A stretch of DNA of 64,000 nt from a virus. The notes under the pieces are model-generated. The model had not been told where the DNA came from. It saw nothing but the letters and a program-made list of their open reading frames with translations, and made no database searches. Position numbers and translations under genes: made by a program. This document shows, in pieces, positions 40,994-50,305 of the stretch. The DNA is taken from positions 47,967 through 111,966 of IMG/VR virus record IMGVR_UViG_3300037961_004808; one strand, 5' to 3'. Numbering within the stretch: position 1 is the first letter of the stretch; the number at the start of each line of letters is the position of its first letter.

Positions 40994-42954
40994 TATTTTA
41001 GAATGTCCAGATAAGAATAGGTATCTATTCCATATTTATTGGTAGAACCAAAGGGAAGAGTTACTGGATCGTCAGATGATTCAGATGCCTGATTCTGTTC
41101 TCCACCTTGATCTACCATGTCTTGGGGTTTGAATAGCAGTTCTGGCAACAAAAATAATGGTGCAAGTATACCATTCAAATCATTACCACCACCAGATCTA
41201 GACTTTGAAAAAGGATTGATGCGATCTAAGAAGTTTCTCATCAACCCACCTCCAGACTGTTGTGCTTCGTCTGCCCTACGTTGAGAAAGGGGTCCTTGAA
41301 TCTCCCTTCTTATTTGATCCGCACCTCTTTCAGCTCTGATATTATCAACTCCCCGTCCTTTGTCACGGAATGCATCTCTCATTGCATCAAGTCTGCCTCG
41401 GAATCTACTGAACATATTTCCCAATGCTTCCCGTTTACCCATCGGTGCAGCATCCATCGCTCTGAAAAGATCATCTATTCCACTATCAGCAGATCTATCA
41501 GGAACTTGAGGTCGTTGGGGAATTGTTTTTGGCGCTCTTTTCGGTTTACCAAAAATTGTGTCCAGGGTCCGCTGAGTTGCGGGATCTGGCACTTTGAATG
41601 GTTGTGGTTTTACTTTAGGATCAATTGTTCTGGTGTTGACAGACGTATTTCCTCTGACATTACCTCTTGGTCGAGTCATCCCTCGAATCATACTACCAGT
41701 AATAGGTAACTGATTGAGTACGTCTTGTGCGACAAGGAAACCACCTATGAATGGATTATCAAGGGTCTTCTGTGTATATTCCCTACGAAGTGCAGTTTCT
41801 TCATTAGAAATAAATCGAAACCTAGGAAGAGACCTATTGGGATCAAATATTCCCGGACGCCGGGACATAATCAACCGACCATAAGGAGTATCTACCGTTT
41901 GAGTCTCCCCACCACTATCAACAAATGCTTTTCTCATGTCAGGAATAAAATTCCCAACTTCTGCCGGAATTGCTTTCCTTTGTATTGCTGCTAACTTCTC
42001 CTGAAAAGAAGGTGGTCTCTCAGGTGTTGGTTTTGATGCAGTCTGTCCACTGGGATCCGCAGGGGGGTCTCCTTTAGGTTTTTCCGCTTCTAATCCGATG
42101 AAGATTAGGGGAAGACCAGTAACATCACCAATCCCATCATCTTCTCCAAACAGAAGATTTTCTAACTTAGTAATCGCTTCATCATACTCATCATTTGACC
42201 CTTTCATTTTAGTGGGTCCAGATAGTCTAGCTTTTTGAATCTCTAATTGTCTACGTTTATCTGCACTCTGCCCGACACCAGTAAGACTATCTGAAATGTT
42301 GGCACCTAGACTTGCTCCAGTAAAACTACCAAGCAGACCACCCAGAACACCACCAATAGCAGCACCAGGAACAGCACCCACTCCACCAAAAAGTGCACCA
42401 ATAGATCCGCCAAGTAAAGCACCACCTTTGGCACCAGCAGCCATACCTGCCAAACCACCTGCTGTTGTGCTAAGTGCACCACTAACTGCCTGTGTTTGTG
42501 TCTGACCCTCTGACAGTCTCATTCCATAATCAACACCAGTCAATGCTGTAGTGGCAACAGCGTTGAATCTGCCCATTCGCAGACCACCACGCAAACCACC
42601 CCTACCAGGAACTCTGCTCCTAGGTCCAGGAACAATTCTGTTTCCAGGTTTTACTCTACCACCACCGCGACCAGGACGACCACCGCGACCAGGACGACCA
42701 CCAGGACCACCCCTAATTTTACGAAGAAGACCAGCACCCGCAGCACCCAGTCCAAGAGTGCCTAATAAAGAACCAGGAGAAAATGGATTCTTCTGATCTT
42801 CCTGTGCTTTTTTTAGGTCTCTCCTAAAACTCTTATAAACTTCTTCTCTTTTTTTAGAAAGTTTTTCTCTCGCTGCAAGATTCCTCTGCTCACCTTGGTG
42901 AACAACTTGATTGCGGCGAATTATTAGTTGAGATACTGCTACAATATTCTGCAT
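40993..42954 (-). CDS. Tape-measure/hub-like protein with glycine zippers, 653 residues
   Basis: The protein has a basic N-terminal coiled coil (about residues 20-55), a Gly/Arg-rich linker (about 80-125), and a glycine-zipper membrane-like region (about 165-225, ALFGGVGAVPGAAIGGVLGG). A long polar, Pro/Arg-rich remainder follows. This design fits a tail tape-measure or hub protein that can insert in the host membrane. It is adjacent to a second protein of similar design. T4 gp29 fills this position; direct similarity cannot be claimed. Confidence 0.5.
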   Translation of the reverse strand: MQNIVAVSQLIIRRNQVVHQGEQRNLAAREKLSKKREEVYKSFRRDLKKAQEDQKNPFSPGSLLGTLGLGAAGAGLLRKIRGGPGGRPGRGGRPGRGGGRVKPGNRIVPGPRSRVPGRGGLRGGLRMGRFNAVATTALTGVDYGMRLSEGQTQTQAVSGALSTTAGGLAGMAAGAKGGALLGGSIGALFGGVGAVPGAAIGGVLGGLLGSFTGASLGANISDSLTGVGQSADKRRQLEIQKARLSGPTKMKGSNDEYDEAITKLENLLFGEDDGIGDVTGLPLIFIGLEAEKPKGDPPADPSGQTASKPTPERPPSFQEKLAAIQRKAIPAEVGNFIPDMRKAFVDSGGETQTVDTPYGRLIMSRRPGIFDPNRSLPRFRFISNEETALRREYTQKTLDNPFIGGFLVAQDVLNQLPITGSMIRGMTRPRGNVRGNTSVNTRTIDPKVKPQPFKVPDPATQRTLDTIFGKPKRAPKTIPQRPQVPDRSADSGIDDLFRAMDAAPMGKREALGNMFSRFRGRLDAMRDAFRDKGRGVDNIRAERGADQIRREIQGPLSQRRADEAQQSGGGLMRNFLDRINPFSKSRSGGGNDLNGILAPLFLLPELLFKPQDMVDQGGEQNQASESSDDPVTLPFGSTNKYGIDTYSYLDILK

Positions 42955-42955
42955 A

Positions 42956-44704
42956 TTACGTTACCAACAAAGATGGGGAATTGTAATTAGACAGAAGATT
43001 CAAATTCGCGATAGCATTACCAGTACCACTAAAAGAAACTGCCTCTACTCTTACTGATGTATTACTTGGGGGAGCAGCAGCACCTTGAACGGGTACTGGT
43101 GGAGGAATTGCAGATGCCACATCCGTACTTGGAAGAATTGGCAATGATGATTGCAAATTCTCTTCTGTTGAAGTTTCTTCAGTCTCTAATGCTGGAGGTT
43201 CAATATTAGCAGGTGAATAATTCTCCGGTAGAACAGCATCGACTTGCTGCGAACGAGGTTCTACTGGTGTAGGAGAAATATCAAAAACAAGACCGCCCAA
43301 TGGCATGTCGAACTTTCTATCATCACCATGTCCAGTTTTAGTAAGTATCCTACCACTAGCATCTCTAGTTTGAACAGATGCACCATAATTTGAACTCTCA
43401 TTATATACTAAGGAACTTCCTCCTAAAGTTGGCACCAATATTTCAGCATTTTCAGCACTGTCACCAAAACGATCCTCATTTGCTTTATTGATATAGTAAT
43501 CAATACTATTGAAGTCACTGTGTGAACTATGTGAGTGAGCAGCAAAACTATCATTTAGTAGTTTTACTTTCTCATCATAAGTCATATCAGTAGTATATCT
43601 TCTACCTGCTACTGCCCTATTTGACATCTCCACTGTTCTACCTTGCTCTTCATATCCTGCTGCAAGTTGATCCATCATTTTGACAACATCTTCCATCGGA
43701 AGATCTTTATTGAATTTCGTATCCACATGATATGAATTTCTACCATCAGGGGTAGGTGACATACCAATAGCTTCCTCAGGTCCAGTAAGCAATCCAGACC
43801 TGAACGCTTTGGTTTGATCAGCATCACCAGTTACTCTGGTTCCTTCTGGATCCTGATAAGGATTTCTTTCTCCTTTCTTGGTAGATTTATCTTCCCCTTC
43901 ACCGTCTACTACTTCTCCTTTCTTGGAAGATTCATCTGTTTTATCTTCACCCAACGTCAATCCAGCAAGTCTATCTAAAGCTCTACTGAATCTTCTAGAT
44001 ATTGATCCAAATCTGTCAACATCACCTTTATTGATAATATTCTCGCCCGCAATTCCTTCTCTCAAGAGTTGCCCACGTCTTTGATCAGCTGGTTGCTGTC
44101 CACCGGACATGGAACCAAGTGCCATTGCTCCTAGAGCAAGTAGTGCCATGATACCACCGGCACGTCCTCCTCCACCCATTCTACCTCCACGAGGAATTCC
44201 TCCTCCTGCTCTTACACCACCTTGTGGTACCCTTCCTCCACCTCTGTTACCACCAGAAACCGCCCTGATGCCGAGTATAGTGGCAACCCCTCCTGCTATC
44301 TCTGGGAGATAAGAAAGTGCGGCAGTGCCAGCATCAACAGCAGCATTACCAAAGTCACCCTTTGCAAGGTTGGCGAGTGCAGAAACAAATGATACCTTGC
44401 CAATAAAATCCCTGATACCAAAGAAACTAGTCTTCAGTAGTTCTAGGTTTTTTTGGTCTTTTTTGATAATTTTATCTTCTCTATTCAGTTCTCTTCGTCT
44501 TAGTCTAATATCTTTCTGAAGTTCCCTACGGGTAGCTTTCATGCTGGCATCCATTCTCTCCATATCCAGGAGAATGCTACCAAGTCTTCTAGTTACTTTA
44601 GTCTGATTATCAACAACCGAGTCAGCAGTTTCTTGTGCACGACTTACCTCGCTCTGTATAGGAGCAAGTAAGGGTGTTACTGCTGTGACGGTGTTGCTAT
44701 CCAT
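42956..44704 (-). CDS. Tape-measure/hub-like protein, 582 residues
   Basis: The N-terminus is a long coiled coil (RLGSILLDMERMDASMKATR and onward to about residue 90). Hydrophobic helices follow (SALANLAKGDF; IAGGVATILGI; MALLALGAMALG) with a Gly/Arg-rich stretch (about 150-185), then a polar tail. The size is near that of T4 gp29 (tape measure/hub). The start ATG overlaps the stop region of the small 59-residue gene by 8 bases, as for a chaperone/tape-measure pair. Confidence 0.55.
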   Translation of the reverse strand: MDSNTVTAVTPLLAPIQSEVSRAQETADSVVDNQTKVTRRLGSILLDMERMDASMKATRRELQKDIRLRRRELNREDKIIKKDQKNLELLKTSFFGIRDFIGKVSFVSALANLAKGDFGNAAVDAGTAALSYLPEIAGGVATILGIRAVSGGNRGGGRVPQGGVRAGGGIPRGGRMGGGGRAGGIMALLALGAMALGSMSGGQQPADQRRGQLLREGIAGENIINKGDVDRFGSISRRFSRALDRLAGLTLGEDKTDESSKKGEVVDGEGEDKSTKKGERNPYQDPEGTRVTGDADQTKAFRSGLLTGPEEAIGMSPTPDGRNSYHVDTKFNKDLPMEDVVKMMDQLAAGYEEQGRTVEMSNRAVAGRRYTTDMTYDEKVKLLNDSFAAHSHSSHSDFNSIDYYINKANEDRFGDSAENAEILVPTLGGSSLVYNESSNYGASVQTRDASGRILTKTGHGDDRKFDMPLGGLVFDISPTPVEPRSQQVDAVLPENYSPANIEPPALETEETSTEENLQSSLPILPSTDVASAIPPPVPVQGAAAPPSNTSVRVEAVSFSGTGNAIANLNLLSNYNSPSLLVT

Positions 44705-44876
44705 TAGCGTTTTGTATCTCTAACTTTTGCTTTTCTAAGAAGTTTGACAGGTATTTTACATATACCTCTCGTTCCCATGGTATAAGACTTTCAATATCAC
44801 TTAGCGACCAATGATGATGTTGCAACAATGCAAAGTTTACTTCCATGTGTGCATCAATCGTCGTATGGTACATCAT
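44697..44876 (-). CDS. Small baseplate/tail chaperone-like protein, 59 residues
   Basis: The gene starts with ATGATG sharing a base with the gp26 stop (TAATG) and its TAG overlaps the next ATG. The product has HHHWSLSDIESLIPWEREVY, a pattern typical of small proteins after tail-hub genes in T4-like phages and of tail-assembly chaperones. It lies between gp26 and the tape-measure-like gene, where chaperones normally sit. T4 gp51 is a possible functional counterpart, but similarity is not shown here. Confidence 0.65.
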   Translation of the reverse strand: MMYHTTIDAHMEVNFALLQHHHWSLSDIESLIPWEREVYVKYLSNFLEKQKLEIQNANG

Positions 44877-45598
44877 TATCCGAAAAAATTTGCCATACCC
44901 TCAATAACAACTTTAGTTTCTACTCCTGTGTTAGGATTTTTGACACTACCCTCATATTTCAAACGAGGCATTGTCTCAAAATACTCTTCAATTTTTTTGA
45001 ATTGCTGAGAACTAAGTTGCTCAATAAACTTGACAATTTCAGACTGGGTACAATCTGATGATGTCCACGCTTCGTCTTCTGTGTAGATAGTATCTACACA
45101 CTTTGCAACTGCTTTGAAAGCATCATCAATCTTTGCTTTTTCTGTGGTATCAACAGTAAAGTTCTGTTCCATAAACTCATTCATGGAAGGATACTTTAGT
45201 TGAATACCGATTCCTCCACCAAGATCAATTTTATCTGTGTGGTTATCAGGTACATCAAGACCAATGTCTGACATATGAATCTGCAAAGGAACCTGAGTCT
45301 CAGGATCATCATCACAAGTAATCAACAGATCAACAGTCTCTCCAACAGATTTGCCCCGAATATTCAAAAACAAATATTCAAGATCAAAACTAGGCAAAGT
45401 TTCAATTTTGACACGTGAGAGTACACATGCTTTCAAAACTTCCTTTACTGTAGAAATAATGTCTTTTTGATTACCACTTTCTAGAGCAATCAAAAGTGCT
45501 TTTTCTTCCTTGACAAGAAACGGACGATATTTGACTGGTTTGCCGGTGGAAAGCAGAGTAACTTCAAAAGTAGGCGCTACGACCTTTGGTAATGGCAT
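44876..45598 (-). CDS. 26: Baseplate hub subunit gp26
   Basis: The 240-residue protein fits the T4 baseplate family containing gp26: GKPVKYRPFLVKEEKALLIA at residues 18-37, a LEYLFLNIRGKSVGE segment, and a C-terminal MPRLKYEGSVKNPNTG. The YRPFLVKEEK motif is characteristic. In T4 gp26 helps build the central hub. It starts after a late box (45619) and overlaps the small chaperone-like gene at its 3' end. Confidence 0.8.
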   Translation of the reverse strand: MPLPKVVAPTFEVTLLSTGKPVKYRPFLVKEEKALLIALESGNQKDIISTVKEVLKACVLSRVKIETLPSFDLEYLFLNIRGKSVGETVDLLITCDDDPETQVPLQIHMSDIGLDVPDNHTDKIDLGGGIGIQLKYPSMNEFMEQNFTVDTTEKAKIDDAFKAVAKCVDTIYTEDEAWTSSDCTQSEIVKFIEQLSSQQFKKIEEYFETMPRLKYEGSVKNPNTGVETKVVIEGMANFFG

Positions 45599-45618
45599 AA
45601 TTATTCAATTCAGTAACT

Positions 45619-45626
45619 TTATTTAG
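45619..45626 (-). promoter_or_regulatory. T4-late-like box CTAAATAA
   Basis: On the minus strand it overlaps the gp54 stop and lies about 21 bases before the gp26 start at 45598. Confidence 0.6.
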
Positions 45627-46477
45627 AAGAGATTTTGACCAGTTATAAACCGCGATCCAAGGTTTGCAATCGTTCCTACTGGATCTCGTAGAGCATCTGA
45701 TACAAAAGGAATCACCTCTAGATCAATGGGACCAGGACGTTCGGCAGGTGATTCTTCACCAGGTGTTTCTTCCCCTGTTGATGGAATAGGAGATTCTTTG
45801 ACAGTTCCAACTCCGCGAGTTTCAATAAAGTAATTTTCGTATTTGAAAGTTACTGTGGTCTTGATTAGTTCTGCCTTGCCATATGCAAGAGGAGCGGCGA
45901 TAATATTGGTTGGGAATGCTCTTTCAATATGGTAAGTAATAAACTGATTACCACCATCCCTTGACATAGAAGTAATTTGCATACCACACTTGTAACTGTT
46001 GGGGTATTGCAATCTACGACCAGCATTTCTTGCACTTTGCCGACTTTTCTTATCTGCTTTGGGTTTTGTTCCGATTTGAATAGGGGAAATAAACTCCATC
46101 CAAGCATTGAAAACATCATTAGTAAAATAATCTTGGGTTGTATACCAAGTCAAGTTGATATCTGGATATCTACGATACATTGCATAGTCTTGAGACAATC
46201 CTTGGCGGAGTCCATCGACTTTAGAAGTTTGAATCTGAGAACCTGGCAACAATGCCTCAGAACAATGCATTGCTAAGAATTGACCAGGATCACCTCGTCC
46301 ATTCCTATCATATTTTTTGACATATGACAACAACGCTCCACCTTCACCATCTCCAAAATTGATAGAGACATCATATTGATTGTTGAACGCAGGATTCAAC
46401 GCTCCATTTTTTGAGGAACCACTGATAATATCATTGGTCGTCAAAATTGCTCTGTCTAATCCGCTGGGCTTTGCCAT
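45623..46477 (-). CDS. 54: Baseplate tail-tube initiator gp54
   Basis: The 284-residue protein has the tail-tube-like fold shared by gp54 and gp48: CSEALLPGSQIQTSKVDGLR, then YAMYRRYPDINLTWYTTQDY, NAWMEFISP, YPNSYKCGMQITSMSRDG and a YHIERAFPTNI strand. In T4 gp54 binds gp48 and starts tube polymerisation. It is divergent from gp4 across a 35-base gap. The last ~55 residues are Pro/Glu-rich and probably flexible. Confidence 0.8.
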   Translation of the reverse strand: MAKPSGLDRAILTTNDIISGSSKNGALNPAFNNQYDVSINFGDGEGGALLSYVKKYDRNGRGDPGQFLAMHCSEALLPGSQIQTSKVDGLRQGLSQDYAMYRRYPDINLTWYTTQDYFTNDVFNAWMEFISPIQIGTKPKADKKSRQSARNAGRRLQYPNSYKCGMQITSMSRDGGNQFITYHIERAFPTNIIAAPLAYGKAELIKTTVTFKYENYFIETRGVGTVKESPIPSTGEETPGEESPAERPGPIDLEVIPFVSDALRDPVGTIANLGSRFITGQNLF

Positions 46478-46482
46478 CCCTA

Positions 46483-46490
46483 TCTAAATA
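46483..46490 (+). promoter_or_regulatory. T4-late-like box TCTAAATA for the gp4-gp48-gp53 island
   Basis: TCTAAATA lies between the divergent gp54 and gp4 genes, 23 bases before the gp4 start at 46513. It is the only visible promoter for the plus-strand baseplate island. Confidence 0.6.
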
Positions 46491-46512
46491 TACTATGGTC
46501 GTTATACTATGT

Positions 46513-46944
46513 ATGTCCTATCAAGGTCGCTATAGACCATCAAATCCCAAAAAGTATAAAGGGGATTCTAGGAACATAATCTATCGCTCATTGTGGGAGC
46601 GTAAGTTTATGGTATATTGTGACAGAAAGGAGTCAATCCTACAATGGGCATCTGAAGAATTTCATATCCCATACTTTGATCCGACCACAAGAAAAGTTCG
46701 CAGATATTTTCCAGACTTCTACATCAAATATAAAAATGTGCATGGTCAGATAGTAGAGAAGGTTATTGAAGTAAAACCTGCTAAACAATGTGCTCCTCCA
46801 ACCACAAAAAGGAGAACCAAGAAGCACATCTACGAATCTCTAGAATATGCCAAGAATTTAGCAAAATGGAAAGCAGCAGAAGAATTTTGTGCTGACCGAA
46901 AGTGGGAATTTCAAGTCATGACGGAGAAGGAACTTGGAATATAG
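46513..46944 (+). CDS. 4: Head completion protein gp4
   Basis: Starting at the ATG at 46513 the 143-residue product reads MSYQGRYRPSNPKKYKGDSR, then NIIYRSLWERKFMVYCD and WASEEFHIPY, matching T4 gp4 closely. The segment RRYFPDFYIKY followed by IEVKPAK supplies D68, E86 and K88, a PD-(D/E)XK-type nuclease site, consistent with the nuclease-like fold reported for the gp4 family. In T4 it completes filled heads before tail joining. An upstream in-frame start would run through the late promoter. Confidence 0.9.
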   Translation: MSYQGRYRPSNPKKYKGDSRNIIYRSLWERKFMVYCDRKESILQWASEEFHIPYFDPTTRKVRRYFPDFYIKYKNVHGQIVEKVIEVKPAKQCAPPTTKRRTKKHIYESLEYAKNLAKWKAAEEFCADRKWEFQVMTEKELGI

Positions 46945-47359
46945 AGATGAATTCCCAAATTCTACTTTAGTGAGTGAACCTGCCCCAGGATCTATTTCAT
47001 TGTTTCACTATACGGCAAAAACTGCCTTGAAACTACCATACTACGACAGAAATCCTCTGTGCTATGTGGTGGCAAGAGAAGGTAGAAATATTTTCTACGG
47101 AATCAACTTACATTATCATCCACCAGCAAGTAGAGAGTCGTTGATACGATATATTGATTCAGGCAGTGACTTTACACGTCTCAGGGGTTATCATAAATAC
47201 CTAAAATCATATGTAAATAGTCCATTTCTTCAAATTTCGATGCAAGAGTGGAATAAAGCAGTGGCACTCGACTCTGAGCAATTTGTTAGAGACCTTGGTG
47301 CTATTGAGATTGATATTAGTCCCTCCACCGTATATCGAAAAGGATTTTATAAGGATTAG
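46934..47359 (+). CDS. Conserved T4-like virion-module protein of unknown role
   Basis: The 141-residue product contains SISLFHYTAKTALKLPYYDR, then NPLCYVVAREG and YGINLHYHPPASRESLI, a pattern I associate with a small family in T4-like phages of unknown function. The frame opens with TTG at 46934, overlapping the gp4 end by 11 bases and preceded by GGAGAAGG; a GTG at 46970 is the alternative. No enzyme motif. Its place between gp4 and gp48 suggests an assembly role. Confidence 0.6.
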   Translation: MEYRDEFPNSTLVSEPAPGSISLFHYTAKTALKLPYYDRNPLCYVVAREGRNIFYGINLHYHPPASRESLIRYIDSGSDFTRLRGYHKYLKSYVNSPFLQISMQEWNKAVALDSEQFVRDLGAIEIDISPSTVYRKGFYKD

Positions 47360-47362
47360 AAT

Positions 47363-49039
47363 ATGACAACATCAGCACCACGCAATCCAATACGAAATCC
47401 TAGTTCAAACGTTCCTGTACAGCGTCCTAGTTGCATTTACCCCAGTAAATGTACTGCAACCAATGGGGCGCAAAGAATTACCGTAGATAACAACGAATAT
47501 CGAATGCTACTATCTGCGGATATGGCAGATTCAAATTTTGCACAGGTCTTGAGTCTGCAAAATAGCACTACTGGTCAAAATTTAGGCAAAACTGATGCAG
47601 AGTTCACAAAGGTCATGGCGACCAATTCTGCAAAGAATGGATATATTGCTGCCATTGACAGCATGGCGGAAGCAGCAGATGTGAGTAAAAGAGTACCGGA
47701 ACTCAAAAAAGCATTAGATAAAGTAGGTCAAGGCCATCTCTTACAATTAGATGTATCAGGAAGACCTATAGAAAATCTAAGAAGATTTGCAAGATCTTTG
47801 TCGGATCCAGCAGTCCCTCCATATGGAGATCAACTCGTAAACTCACTGCTGGGGTCAAGCCCCATTCCAATCGGCAGTAGAGCACAGACATCAGCTCAAC
47901 TCGCTACAGTTGAATCTGAAGATGCACCCGCTACGCCAATTCCATCAGCTAAAGATGATAAAATCGTAAACCTTTCATACCCAGTAGATGCTCTATACAG
48001 TAGCAGCGAAGATGGTGCAATAAAAGAAGGTAACGACTATATTAGAATTGAAAGGTTTACATATAAACCACCTCAACAAGATCAATTGAGTGGTGCTAAT
48101 AATCCGATCGATAACGTTCTATCAGCAGGACTAACAAGAAATAGCAATTTATCCAAATTTATTGGTATTGTCAAACTACCAATTCCAAATGATTTGAACG
48201 TTAGTAATGGCGTTGACTGGGGTGGTGCCACTGCAAACCCGGTTGAGGCAGCAGCATTTTTTGGTGCAAACAAAATAATCAAAGAAGGTTTGAGTAAACC
48301 GAACAACGCTCTATCCACTATTTTGAGTGCTGTCGCAACAGGAGTTGGTGGTCTCAACGCTTTAGCACAAGCAACAGGGCGTACTGCAAATGCCCAAACT
48401 GCATTATCTGCTGCTATCGCTAAATTTGCTCTTTCTCAAGTAAATATCAATGTTGATCCAGCACAATTTATCACTAGAGAAACTGGACAAACATTGAATC
48501 CCAATTTAGAACTACTGTTTGCTGGTCCTAAGTTGAGAAATTTTGCTTTCCGGTTTGATTTTGCCCCCAACTCGGAAAGTGATGCGAGTGCTGCTCGCAA
48601 AATTCAACGATTCTTTAGAGAAGGTATGTTGCCCCAAGCAACCACTCCTGTTGGAGGATCAGGTGGTAGTGGTCCTGAGGATGCTCTCTTCTTAGGATCT
48701 CCAGATGTTTTCAGGGTTTCTTACTTCAATGGAGACAAGAGAATTAGAGGTCTTCCCATACATAAAATATGTGCACTGACGCAGTGTGCAATCAACTTTA
48801 CTGATCAAGGTGTTTATCAATCATATCATGATTCTAAGGCAGGATCACAACCAGTAAGATCTCAAATGATTTTGTCATTTACTGAGTTGACTCCTATATT
48901 CCGTGAAGATTACACTGGAGATGGACCAGACAACAAGCAACTGTTTGGTGCTCAAGATGCCAGAAGGAGTACATCTTCTGGTATCAAAGGTCCACTTATG
49001 GGTGAGAATGACATCACTGAGGAGGACATCGGATTCTAA
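47363..49039 (+). CDS. 48: Baseplate tail-tube cap gp48
   Basis: The 558-residue protein is a gp48-type tube cap. It has NPNLELLFAGPKLRNFAFRF around residue 392, DASAARKIQRFFREGMLPQA, and a C-terminal ICALTQCAINFTDQGVYQSY strand. T4 gp48 caps the baseplate before tube growth from gp54; this protein is longer than T4's by an Ala/Gly-rich helical insert (about residues 285-360). It abuts gp53 with a one-base overlap, a conserved order in cyanomyoviruses. Confidence 0.85.
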   Translation: MTTSAPRNPIRNPSSNVPVQRPSCIYPSKCTATNGAQRITVDNNEYRMLLSADMADSNFAQVLSLQNSTTGQNLGKTDAEFTKVMATNSAKNGYIAAIDSMAEAADVSKRVPELKKALDKVGQGHLLQLDVSGRPIENLRRFARSLSDPAVPPYGDQLVNSLLGSSPIPIGSRAQTSAQLATVESEDAPATPIPSAKDDKIVNLSYPVDALYSSSEDGAIKEGNDYIRIERFTYKPPQQDQLSGANNPIDNVLSAGLTRNSNLSKFIGIVKLPIPNDLNVSNGVDWGGATANPVEAAAFFGANKIIKEGLSKPNNALSTILSAVATGVGGLNALAQATGRTANAQTALSAAIAKFALSQVNINVDPAQFITRETGQTLNPNLELLFAGPKLRNFAFRFDFAPNSESDASAARKIQRFFREGMLPQATTPVGGSGGSGPEDALFLGSPDVFRVSYFNGDKRIRGLPIHKICALTQCAINFTDQGVYQSYHDSKAGSQPVRSQMILSFTELTPIFREDYTGDGPDNKQLFGAQDARRSTSSGIKGPLMGENDITEEDIGF

Positions 49040-49698
49040 TGCCTTACTTTACAAATTTCCCCAAGGTTTTACTACCTTCATTCTCAGACAACAGGACATC
49101 TAGTTTTGACTACGTTGAGACAACAAATATCTTCAAACGAGGTAAAATTCGTGATGATATTTTTGGAAGTCTCACCGCATTCAAAAAATTTGTGATTGAG
49201 GGAGATGATCGTCCCGACAACGTAGCAAACACTTTATACGGTTCTCCAGATCTTGATTGGATTGTTCTCCTGTCCAACAACATTATCAACGTCAGGGATG
49301 AATGGCCCATGAATGGGTATGATTTCAAACGCTACCTTGACAATAAGTATGGTGGTCCAGAAAATCTAAACAATATTCATCACTACGAAACTATTGAACG
49401 CAGAAACTCTGAAAATGTCGTAATTCAAAGTGCTGGTCTAGAGTGTGATGCAAACCATACTTTTACATACTCTGAGAAAGGTATAAACTACACAGAAACT
49501 GGATGTGTGTCTGTATCGAACTTAGAATATGAAGAGAAGAAAAATGATGAAAAACGTCAAATTTTTGCTCTTCTCCCACAATATGTCAGCGTTATCAAAG
49601 AAGATATGCGTGAAATTTTGACATATACTGATTCTAGTCAATTTGTCAACCGTAAACTCAAGAAAGGTGATAATTTACGTATTGCTAGTCCTCGATAA
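49039..49698 (+). CDS. 53: Baseplate wedge subunit gp53
   Basis: The 219-residue protein matches T4 gp53: MPYFTNFPKVLLPSFSDNRT, a ANTLYGSPDLDWIVLLSNNI segment with WPM, and a C-terminal FALLPQYVSVIKEDMREIL. The LYGxPxxDWxxLxxNxI motif is typical of the family. In T4 gp53 is the last wedge protein and carries a LysM-like fold. Its end overlaps the convergent hydroxylase gene by 24 bases. Confidence 0.85.
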   Translation: MPYFTNFPKVLLPSFSDNRTSSFDYVETTNIFKRGKIRDDIFGSLTAFKKFVIEGDDRPDNVANTLYGSPDLDWIVLLSNNIINVRDEWPMNGYDFKRYLDNKYGGPENLNNIHHYETIERRNSENVVIQSAGLECDANHTFTYSEKGINYTETGCVSVSNLEYEEKKNDEKRQIFALLPQYVSVIKEDMREILTYTDSSQFVNRKLKKGDNLRIASPR

Positions 49699-50238
49699 AT
49701 GTTGAGGATTGTTGGGACTATGCGGAACGTCCCAAACTAGAGAATATCTATCAACAGGCCCTACGTTCTTTGCAGCGTGGGGTAATTTATTATTGAACCA
49801 GAAAAAAGTGCCCGGTGGGACTAACATTTGCTCATCACCGACTTTATACAAATAAGTCCCCTGTAGGGACAAATGGTATCTGTCCTTTTTCTTATAATAC
49901 TCTCCTCGGTCAATATGCTCTCCTACATTGCCTCCGGGCAATAATCGGAAAAATGCTGCTCTGCCCGTTTCAGTAATATTGTACTTTTTCCAAAATTCAT
50001 GCACTTTTGGATATAAGTCGTATAATGGGGTTTTTGCTTGTCCCATGGCATCATGAGGATCTTCACCTCTCTTGACTTGTGCCCAAACAAGGGGTAAGAA
50101 CCCATATGGGTTTTTGTCGCCACCAATCTTTCTTTGAGTTTGCGTTGCCACCCAATCCCAGTGTTTTGGGTCTATTTCATCCAAAAACGGTTTTACATCA
50201 ATATTCTTCTCGATGATAACAATGTTTTTGTATGCCAT
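49675..50238 (-). CDS. Aspartyl/asparaginyl beta-hydroxylase-like oxygenase
   Basis: The 187-residue product fits the Asp/Asn beta-hydroxylase family of 2-oxoglutarate enzymes: RLLPGGNVGEHIDRGEYY (H108, D110), a YHLSLQGTYLYKVGD strand, LPHAAKNVG (H154) and R164 before YSLVWDV. Iron and 2-oxoglutarate ligands appear intact. It is followed upstream by a second oxygenase of a different family. Substrate unknown. A stem-loop with A/T-rich arms (50251-50281) lies between the two. Confidence 0.75.
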   Translation of the reverse strand: MAYKNIVIIEKNIDVKPFLDEIDPKHWDWVATQTQRKIGGDKNPYGFLPLVWAQVKRGEDPHDAMGQAKTPLYDLYPKVHEFWKKYNITETGRAAFFRLLPGGNVGEHIDRGEYYKKKDRYHLSLQGTYLYKVGDEQMLVPPGTFFWFNNKLPHAAKNVGPVDRYSLVWDVPHSPNNPQHLSRTSNT

Positions 50239-50250
50239 AAAAATCTATAG

Positions 50251-50281
50251 GGGCAAAAAATACCCGGAGTTTTTTTTGCCC
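50251..50281 (-). terminator. Stem-loop between two oxygenase genes
   Basis: GGGCAAAAAA pairs with TTTTTTGCCC (10 bp) around an 11-base loop. On the minus strand the U-rich arm itself is the only T-run, so it may be a weak terminator or processing hairpin after the upstream oxygenase. Confidence 0.45.
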
Positions 50282-50305
50282 TTTTCGGTAAATAAAAAGT
50301 CGTTT

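Noticed and set aside
46447-46512. Upstream start for gp4 at 46447
   Set aside because: The extension would be translated from DNA that includes the late promoter box and the divergent gp54 start; the ATG at 46513 matches the T4 gp4 N-terminus.
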